A DNA stretch of 64,000 nt, taken from the NCBI GenBank assembly GCA_959602365.1, contig CAUGSS010000008.1, forward strand, positions 33,545 through 97,544, written 5' to 3'. Under the pieces are notes generated by a model. It was given only the letters and a program-made list of their open reading frames with translations. It was not told where the DNA came from and did not search any database. The translations under genes and the position numbers were made by a program. Position 1 is the stretch's first letter, and each line of letters opens with the position of its first letter. The stretch is from an uncultured Eubacteriales bacterium (GTDB lineage: Bacteria > Bacillota > Clostridia > Oscillospirales > Oscillospiraceae). Of the stretch, positions 58,402-64,000 are shown one piece after another.

Positions 58402-59658
58402 ATGGAATGCTATGAGATCTTGGGCGGACGGCGCCTGGAGGGCACAGTCCGGGTCCATGGGGCCAAGAACAGTGTGCTGCCCATTCTGTGTGCCACCTTG
58501 CTCGCCGCCGGGGTGAGCGTCATACATAACTGCCCCCGCCTCAGCGATGTGGACGCCTCCATCGCCATCCTGCGCCATCTGGGCTGCCGGGTGGAACGGG
58601 AGGGGACCACGGTGACCGTGGACGCCGGGGCCCTGGACCGCTCCGACGTGCCCGAGGCACTGATGCGGGAGATGCGCTCCTCGGTGATCTTTCTGGGGGC
58701 CATCCTGGCCCGGACCGGCCGGGCGGACGTGAGCATGCCCGGCGGCTGCGAGCTGGGGCCCCGGCCCATTGACCTGCACCTGGCCGCCCTGAAGCGGCTG
58801 GGAGCGGAGATTGAGCAGCGGGGCGGCAGCCTGCTCTGCCACGGCGGCGGGCGGCTGAGGGGAGCGGAGATCGACCTGGCCCTGCCCAGTGTGGGGGCCA
58901 CGGAGAACGCCATGCTGGCCGCCTGCGGGGCGGCGGGGGAGACGGTGATCCGCAACGCCGCCCGGGAGCCGGAGATCGTGGATTTGGCCCGGTTCCTGCG
59001 GGCCATGGGCGCTTCCATTCAGGGCGAGGGGAGCAGCGTCATCACGGTGGAGGGCGGCAGAGCGCTCCACGGGTGTGAGCACACGGTCATCGGCGACCGG
59101 ATTGTGGCCGCCACCTATCTCTCGGCGGCGGCCGCCGCCGGCGGGGATGTCCGGCTCACCGGGGTGGAACCGGAACAGTTTTCCACCGTCACCAGCCTGT
59201 TTCGGGACGCGGGGGCCTGGGTGGACTGCGCCCCGGGGGAAGTGCGCATCCGCTGCGGCGGGCGGCTGACCGCCAGCGGCGTCATCCGGACCTCCCCCTA
59301 TCCCGGCTTTCCCACCGACGCCCAGCCGGTGGTGATGGCCGCCCTGTGCCGCAGCCGGGGCACCACGGTGTTTGTGGAGACCATGTTTGAAAACCGTTAC
59401 CGCCATGTGGACGAACTGCGCCGCATGGGGGCGGATATCCGGGTACAGGACCGGGTGGCGGTGGTCACCGGGGTGGAGCGCCTCCGGGGCGCCGGAGTGG
59501 AGGCCCACGATCTGCGGGGCGGCGGCGCGCTGTGCGTGGCGGCCCTGGGAGCGGAGGGGATCAGCCGGGTCACCGGGCTGCACCACATCCGCCGGGGCTA
59601 CGCCAGCCTGGCCGGCGACCTGCGGGCGCTGGGCGCCGATATCCGGGAGCGCCGGTAG
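58402..59658 (+). CDS. murA: UDP-N-acetylglucosamine 1-carboxyvinyltransferase MurA
   Basis: 418 aa. First committed step of peptidoglycan synthesis. GAKNSVLPILCATLLA with Lys22-type motif, the mobile loop MPGGCELGPRPIDLH with catalytic Cys116 (the fosfomycin target), PSVGATENAMLA and PYPGFPTDAQPVVMA with the Asp. The Cys is kept, so it should be fosfomycin-sensitive. In the 115-bp gap upstream, TAGGA and TCCTA form a weak hairpin (58363-58382). Confidence 0.97.
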   Translation: MECYEILGGRRLEGTVRVHGAKNSVLPILCATLLAAGVSVIHNCPRLSDVDASIAILRHLGCRVEREGTTVTVDAGALDRSDVPEALMREMRSSVIFLGAILARTGRADVSMPGGCELGPRPIDLHLAALKRLGAEIEQRGGSLLCHGGGRLRGAEIDLALPSVGATENAMLAACGAAGETVIRNAAREPEIVDLARFLRAMGASIQGEGSSVITVEGGRALHGCEHTVIGDRIVAATYLSAAAAAGGDVRLTGVEPEQFSTVTSLFRDAGAWVDCAPGEVRIRCGGRLTASGVIRTSPYPGFPTDAQPVVMAALCRSRGTTVFVETMFENRYRHVDELRRMGADIRVQDRVAVVTGVERLRGAGVEAHDLRGGGALCVAALGAEGISRVTGLHHIRRGYASLAGDLRALGADIRERR

Positions 59659-59698
59659 ACGTCCGGCCGGCGGACAATGAAGACAAAGGAGATCTGTT

Positions 59699-60490
59699 AT
59701 GGGTCAATATCAGAGAAAACACCAGCGCAAAACCCGCCGGGTCCGGTTTACCTGGCTCTACGGCGTGATCTCAGCCCTGCTGATTCTGGCAGCAGTGGTG
59801 GGCGGGTGCATTGTGTTTTTCCGGGTGGATACGATCAATGTACAGGGCAATTCCCGCTACACCCAGGAGGAAATCGTGGCGGCCTCCGGCATAGAGCAGG
59901 GAGACAACATGTTCCTGATCAACAAGTTTCAGGTCATAGATCAGATGATCTCTCAGCTCACCTATCTGGACGATGTGACCATTCGCCGGGGGCTGCCCTC
60001 CACCCTGAATGTCACCGTGACCGAGTGCACGGTGGCGGGGGCGGTGCGCAACGGGGAGAACGGCGAGTGGTGGCTGGTCAGCAGCGGCGGCAAGCTGCTG
60101 GAGCGGCAGGAGGAGAGCGGCGACTACCTGCAGGTGACCGGCCTGACCCTGTCCGCCCCCAGCGAGGGCACCTCCCTGGCGGTGGCCGAGGAGCAGCAGT
60201 CCCAGCGCCAGGCGCTGGTGGACCTGCTGAGCGCCCTGGAGGAGCGGGAGATGCTCAGCCAGGCCCAGGCCATTGACCTGACTTCCTCCAGCACGGTGAC
60301 CATGCAGTATGCCGACCGGCTGACCGTCAGGATGAAGCTGTCCGCGGATTTCGACTATGACGTGCGGGTGCTGGCCACCGTGATGGCGGAATACGTCGAA
60401 AGCAAATGGTCTGCGGAGGATACCGGCACGCTGGACATGACCCTGGACGACGGGCTGCCCCACCTGATCCGGGACGCTTCGGAAAATTAA
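59699..60490 (+). CDS. divIB: Cell division protein DivIB/FtsQ
   Basis: 263 aa from ATG 59699. Basic cytoplasmic N-terminus (KHQRKTRRVR), TM helix (about 18-42) and a POTRA domain VDTINVQGNSRYTQEEIVAASGIEQGDNMFLIN (about 43-75), then the beta domain. Bridges early and late divisome with FtsL. Last gene before the ftsZ promoter. Confidence 0.93.
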   Translation: MGQYQRKHQRKTRRVRFTWLYGVISALLILAAVVGGCIVFFRVDTINVQGNSRYTQEEIVAASGIEQGDNMFLINKFQVIDQMISQLTYLDDVTIRRGLPSTLNVTVTECTVAGAVRNGENGEWWLVSSGGKLLERQEESGDYLQVTGLTLSAPSEGTSLAVAEEQQSQRQALVDLLSALEEREMLSQAQAIDLTSSSTVTMQYADRLTVRMKLSADFDYDVRVLATVMAEYVESKWSAEDTGTLDMTLDDGLPHLIRDASEN

Positions 60491-60521
60491 CATAAAATTG
60501 ATAATTTCCCGTGGGTTTCTC

Positions 60522-60550
60522 TTGACCCGGACTGAATAACAGTTTAAAAT
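60522..60550 (+). promoter_or_regulatory. Promoter of ftsZ
   Basis: TTGACC (60522-60527), 17-bp spacer, TAAAAT (60545-60550) in a marked AT-rich gap after divIB. FtsZ can thus be made independently of the upstream cluster. There is no ftsA between divIB and ftsZ. Confidence 0.82.
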
Positions 60551-60618
60551 AATCTAGAGTATTCTCTTGATAATTCAAATAATTAATTTTGCAAATGATA
60601 ATACAGGAGGAATTGGTT

Positions 60619-61680
60619 ATGGCCTTTGGAGTCGAACCGATGGCGGATACCGTTGTCAGTCTGAAAGTAATTGGTGTCGGCGGTGCCGGCAATAACGTGG
60701 TCAACCGCATGGTCATCAGCGGAACCACCGGCGTGGATTTTATCGCCGTCAATACAGACAAGCAGGCACTGGCCAAGTCGGCGGCCACTTATAAGATTCA
60801 GATCGGCGAGAAGCTGACCCACGGCCAGGGCGCCGGCGCCAACCCCGAGGTGGGCCGCAAGTCCGCCGAGGAGAACCGCAGCTCCATCGCCAAGGCGCTG
60901 GAGGGCACCGACATGGTGTTCGTCACCTGCGGCATGGGCGGCGGCACCGGTACCGGCGGCAGCCCCATTGTGGCCGACGTGGCCCGGGAGATGGGCATCC
61001 TCACCGTGGGCGTGGTCACCAAGCCCTTCAGCTTTGAGGGCGCCCGCCGTATGCGCCAGGCCGAGGCCGGCATCGAGGAGCTGCGCACCAAGGTGGACTC
61101 CCTGGTCATCATCCCCAACGACCGGCTCAAGCTGGCCACCGATCAGAAGATCACCTTTGCCAACGCCTTCCAGATTGCCGACGACGTGCTGAAGCAGGCG
61201 GTGGAGTCCATTTCCGACCTGATCAAGAACACCGGCTTCATCAACCTGGACTTTGCTGACGTCACCTCCATCATGAAGGACGCCGGCCTTGCCCACATGG
61301 GCGTGGGCCGGGCTGCGGGCAAGAACAAGGCCGAGGAGGCCGCCCGTATGGCCATCTCCTCCCCGCTGCTGGAGACCAGCATCGACGGCGCTCACGGCGT
61401 GCTGGTCAACGTCACCGGCTCCATGGACATCGGCCTGGAGGAAGTGGAGGTCGCCGCCGGCCTGGTGCAGCAGGCGGCCAACCCCGACGCCAACATCATC
61501 TTCGGCGCCGCCTTCGATCCCGAGATGGAGGACGAGATCCGGGTCACCGTCATCGCCACCGGCTTTGACAAGGGCGAGGAGGCCCCCGCTGCTGAGGAGG
61601 CCGCCAAAGAGGAGGAGAAGAAAGAGGAGGAGCCCGCCAAGGATCCCTTTGACGACATCTTCGCCATCTTCAACAAGTAA
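60619..61680 (+). CDS. ftsZ: Cell division GTPase FtsZ
   Basis: 353 aa from ATG 60619 (MAFGVEP), with AGGAGG 8 nt upstream. Tubulin-fold GTPase: [16 protein letters not shown] (about 16-31), G107GGTGTG113 G-box followed by [14 protein letters not shown] and the T7 loop [12 protein letters not shown] Glu/Ala/Lys-rich linker and the conserved C-terminal peptide [12 protein letters not shown], which binds membrane tethers; with no ftsA in this cluster, SepF or an FtsA encoded elsewhere would be the tether. Forms the Z ring. Confidence 0.98.
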   Translation: MAFGVEPMADTVVSLKVIGVGGAGNNVVNRMVISGTTGVDFIAVNTDKQALAKSAATYKIQIGEKLTHGQGAGANPEVGRKSAEENRSSIAKALEGTDMVFVTCGMGGGTGTGGSPIVADVAREMGILTVGVVTKPFSFEGARRMRQAEAGIEELRTKVDSLVIIPNDRLKLATDQKITFANAFQIADDVLKQAVESISDLIKNTGFINLDFADVTSIMKDAGLAHMGVGRAAGKNKAEEAARMAISSPLLETSIDGAHGVLVNVTGSMDIGLEEVEVAAGLVQQAANPDANIIFGAAFDPEMEDEIRVTVIATGFDKGEEAPAAEEAAKEEEKKEEEPAKDPFDDIFAIFNK

Positions 61681-61693
61681 GATTGACCCTTTT

Positions 61694-61726
61694 CAGGGGA
61701 TGCCCGCGGGGGCATCCCCTGTTTTT
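61694..61726 (+). terminator. Terminator of ftsZ / dcw cluster
   Basis: A 12-bp stem (61694-61705 with 61710-61721), GCGG loop, T5. Confidence 0.94.
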
Positions 61727-61753
61727 ACAACATTGCCAAGGAGAGTGACAGCT

Positions 61754-62614
61754 ATGCCCCAGAGGATCACCGGCCACACCGAGCTCATCGGTCTGATCGC
61801 CACCCCCATCCGCCACAGCAAATCCCCTATGATGCACAACACCGCCTTTGAGGCGCTGGGGCTGGACTACGCCTATCTGGCCTTTGACTTCCCGCCGGAA
61901 CGGCTGGAGGACGCGGTCAAGGGGCTGAAGGCCCTGGGGGCCAAGGGATGGAATGTGTCCATGCCCTACAAGGCGGACATCATCCCCCTGCTGGACGAGA
62001 TCAGTGAGGTCAGCCGCCTCTGCAACAGCGTCAACACCGTCATCAACCGGGACGGCAGGCTCTACGGCACCGTCACCGACGGCACCGGCTACATGCGCTC
62101 CCTGGCGGACCGGGGCTTTGACGTGAAGGGCAAAAAGATGACCGTGCTGGGCTGCGGCGGGGCCGCCACCGCCATCTGCATCCAGGCCGCCCTGGACGGG
62201 GTGCGGGAGATCAGCATTTTCAACGCCAACGACGCCTTTTTCCACCGGGCGGAGGAGAATGCCGAGAAGATCAACGCCAACACCGGCTGTGTGGCCCATG
62301 CCTATCCCCTGGAGGACAAGGCGCGGCTGCGCGCCGAGATCGCGGACAGCGCCCTGCTGGCCAACGCCACCAGCGTGGGCATGGGCAAGCTGGAGGGCAT
62401 CAGCCTGATCGACGATGCCTCCATGCTCCGGCCCGAGCTGATCTGCACCGACGTCATCTATTCTCCGGAGGAGACCGCCTTCCTGAAGCTGGCCCGCCAG
62501 TCGGGCTGCCCCACCATGAACGGGCTGGGCATGGTGCTCTTCCAGGGGGCCGAGTCCTTCCGGCTGTGGACGGGCATGGAGATGCCCATCGACGCGGTGA
62601 AGGCGGTGCTCTGA
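61754..62614 (+). CDS. aroE: Shikimate/quinate dehydrogenase family protein (AroE/YdiB-like)
   Basis: 286 aa from ATG 61754, with AAGGAGAG upstream. IGLIATPIRHSKSPMMHN (shikimate site), GWNVSMPYK with catalytic Lys (family NVTxPxK), TDGTGYMRSL with Asp, the NAD(P) loop VLGCGGAATAICIQAA and NGLGMVLFQGAESFRLWTG. Reduces 3-dehydroshikimate, or oxidises quinate if YdiB-like; FNANDAFFHRAEE after the NAD loop suggests NAD preference. No other aromatic pathway genes are nearby. Confidence 0.92.
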   Translation: MPQRITGHTELIGLIATPIRHSKSPMMHNTAFEALGLDYAYLAFDFPPERLEDAVKGLKALGAKGWNVSMPYKADIIPLLDEISEVSRLCNSVNTVINRDGRLYGTVTDGTGYMRSLADRGFDVKGKKMTVLGCGGAATAICIQAALDGVREISIFNANDAFFHRAEENAEKINANTGCVAHAYPLEDKARLRAEIADSALLANATSVGMGKLEGISLIDDASMLRPELICTDVIYSPEETAFLKLARQSGCPTMNGLGMVLFQGAESFRLWTGMEMPIDAVKAVL

Positions 62615-62663
62615 GGACTCCGCAGGAGAACAGACACCACAGAACAGTTGGGTGCCAACAGGA

Positions 62664-62698
62664 CGCCCCCGGGAGTGCAACTCCCGGGGGCGGTTTTT
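62664..62698 (+). terminator. Terminator of aroE
   Basis: A 12-bp GC-rich stem (62664-62675 with 62681-62692), 5-nt loop, T5. Confidence 0.93.
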
Positions 62699-62777
62699 CA
62701 TGCCCGGCGCAGGCGCCGCGGCGCGGTTTTTCAACCTGCGGTTCATTTTTAGGGGCTGAAACCGGCGCTTTGCGCCA

Positions 62778-62806
62778 TTGTCCCGGGGCCGGCGCTCTGG
62801 TATGAT
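62778..62806 (+). promoter_or_regulatory. Promoter of the XRE/TPR regulator
   Basis: TTGTCC (62778-62783), 17-bp spacer, TATGAT (62801-62806), 27 bp before the GTG start. Confidence 0.68.
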
Positions 62807-62832
62807 GGAGTAAAAGAAAAGGGGGAAGAGCT

Positions 62833-63885
62833 GTGAAAATCAATCAGATCATCCGGGAAAAGCGCAAGGCCCTGTCCCTGACCCAGGAACAGGTGGCCGA
62901 ATATCTGGGGGTGTCCGCTTCGGCAGTGTATAAGTGGGAGAAGGGGATCAGCTATCCAGACGTCACCCTGCTGCCGCCCCTGGCCCGGCTGCTGAGGACG
63001 GATCTGAATACCCTGCTCTGCTTTTCCGAGGAGCTGACCGATGGGGAAGTCCGCGCTTTCGTGGAAGAAGTGGACCGGAGTGTGCGGGAACAGGGCTATG
63101 AGGCCGCCTACCGGATGGCGATGGACAAGATACGGGAGTACCCCACCTGTGACAGCCTGATCTGTTCCGTTGTGCTCTACCTGGAGGGAGCGCTGTTCCT
63201 CTACGGTGTGCCCGGGGCGGAGGGCTATCGCGCCCGGCTACACGGCTACTATGAGCGCCTGGCCGCCAGCGAGACGCCGAAGATCCGGGAGACCGCCCTC
63301 AATATGCTGATTTCCGACAGCCTGGAGCAGAAAGACTTTTCCCGGGCGGAGGCCCTGATCTCCGACCTGCCCGCCGCCACCGTGGACCGGCAGGAGCGGC
63401 TGGCCGCCCTCTATATGCGCCAGGAGCGCTATGAGGAGGCGGAAAAACTGTGGGAGCGCCGGGTGCTGAACGGGGTGACGGAACTCCAGACGGCGCTGAT
63501 GAACCTGTTGGACATCGCCTGCAAAGAGGGGCGGGAGGGGGACGCGGACTTTTATGCCCAGCGCTGTGAAGGGCTGGCAGAGCTGTTCTGCTTTCCCCAG
63601 TGGATGGCCTGTACGGCCAGGTTTCAGCTCTCCGTGGTCAGACAGGATCAAGAGGCGTGCCTGGCTGTCCTCCGGAAGATGCTGCCGTCGCTGCGGGAGC
63701 GCTGGCGCTCCCAGGACTGCCCTCTGTACCGCAGCCTGGACGGGGGAGAGACTTCCGCCCTGTCCCGGCGGCTGTTGGAGACCATAGGGGACGAGATGGG
63801 GCAGGAGGGGGAGCTGGCATTCCTGCGGGGATGTGCAGGGTTTGAGGACCTGCGGCGGGAGCTGGAGGCGCTGACCGGCAGGTAA
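62833..63885 (+). CDS. XRE-family regulator with TPR-like C-terminal region
   Basis: 350 aa from GTG 62833 (AAGGGGGAAGAG upstream). N-terminal HTH (IREKRKALSLTQEQVAEYLGVSASAVYKWEKG, about 7-38) and LARLLRTDLNTLLCF, then a helical repeat region to the end (KIRETALNMLISDSLEQKDFSRAEAL..., RQERYEEAEKLWERRVLNG) like TPR units of peptide-responsive regulators. Common in Clostridia; ligand and targets unknown. Monocistronic as far as visible. Confidence 0.9.
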   Translation: MKINQIIREKRKALSLTQEQVAEYLGVSASAVYKWEKGISYPDVTLLPPLARLLRTDLNTLLCFSEELTDGEVRAFVEEVDRSVREQGYEAAYRMAMDKIREYPTCDSLICSVVLYLEGALFLYGVPGAEGYRARLHGYYERLAASETPKIRETALNMLISDSLEQKDFSRAEALISDLPAATVDRQERLAALYMRQERYEEAEKLWERRVLNGVTELQTALMNLLDIACKEGREGDADFYAQRCEGLAELFCFPQWMACTARFQLSVVRQDQEACLAVLRKMLPSLRERWRSQDCPLYRSLDGGETSALSRRLLETIGDEMGQEGELAFLRGCAGFEDLRRELEALTGR

Positions 63886-63920
63886 GATCCGGGGTGAAAC
63901 GCACCGGACGGAGAAAGCGG

Positions 63921-63960
63921 GAGGGGGGGGGCCAAAGGCCCCCCCCCCCCCGGGGGTTTT
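63921..63960. other. G9/C13 homopolymer hairpin near the window end
   Basis: A run of nine G (63923-63931), CCAAAGG and then thirteen C (63939-63951) followed by GGGGGTTTT. It could be the terminator of the XRE/TPR gene (GC stem plus T4) or an assembly error at a contig end. The last 40 bases are similarly low in complexity. Confidence 0.5.
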
Positions 63961-64000
63961 GGGGCAGGGGGTTTGCGGCCCCCCGGGGCGACCCTGAATA

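Overview
The window comes from a GC-rich, low-G+C-phylum-type Firmicute, most likely a gut Clostridia of the Oscillospiraceae (Flavonifractor / Pseudoflavonifractor / Lawsonibacter-like). This is an inference from strong AGGAGG ribosome binding sites, sigma-A promoters with 17-bp spacers, codons that mostly end in G or C, a CIRCE element, a Firmicute-type SOS box, the type-3 ProRS, and a dcw cluster without ftsA. I see no rRNA, tRNA or CRISPR array.

Layout. 1-5350: truncated gdpP (c-di-AMP phosphodiesterase, minus), proS, a 72-aa Cys-rich protein and a DUF815-type AAA ATPase. 5453-19874: a five-gene transcription unit with its own promoter and terminator. It encodes a secreted, membrane-anchored vWA protein, a 1194-aa tubulin/FtsZ-superfamily protein, a two-TM protein, a 1470-aa multi-domain membrane protein ending in a zinc ribbon plus HEXXH metallopeptidase-like domain, and a membrane-anchored transglutaminase-like protein. 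It resembles the vWA/tubulin-like membrane-remodelling systems predicted by Makarova and Koonin, with additional large components, and is the best candidate here for a poorly described system. 20000-31200: two GNAT genes and two small membrane proteins (minus), asnS, an AT-richer orphan gene, CIRCE-controlled htpG, a divergent small HTH regulator / orphan pair, a HAD phosphatase and a RimJ-like acetyltransferase.

30614-43961: a compact siphovirus-like prophage. It has a CI/LexA-like repressor on the minus strand, a control region with an SOS-box-like palindrome inside the phage promoter, then terminase, portal, scaffold, capsid, connectors, tail tube, tape measure, tail tip, holin and amidase. 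I see no integrase, replication module or attachment sites, so it may be a remnant, PBSX-like or GTA-like element.

44038-47533: serC, a zinc-ribbon membrane protein and serA (serine synthesis). 47752-48956: a lone mreB. 49042-61726: the division and cell wall cluster mraZ-rsmH-ftsL-pbp(ftsI/spoVD)-(degenerate Mur ligase)-mraY-ftsW-murG-murA-divIB-ftsZ. MurC/D/E/F are missing and a P-loop-less MurE-like protein sits where murE/murF usually are. A possible short RNA lies ahead of mraZ. 61754-64000: aroE-like shikimate dehydrogenase and an XRE/TPR regulator, ending in a C/G homopolymer stretch.

Working together: the dcw block makes lipid II (MurA, MraY, MurG) and drives septation (FtsZ, DivIB, FtsL, FtsW, PBP), with MraZ as likely autoregulator. 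The vWA/tubulin-like unit encodes a second, membrane-linked cytoskeletal apparatus whose target is unknown.
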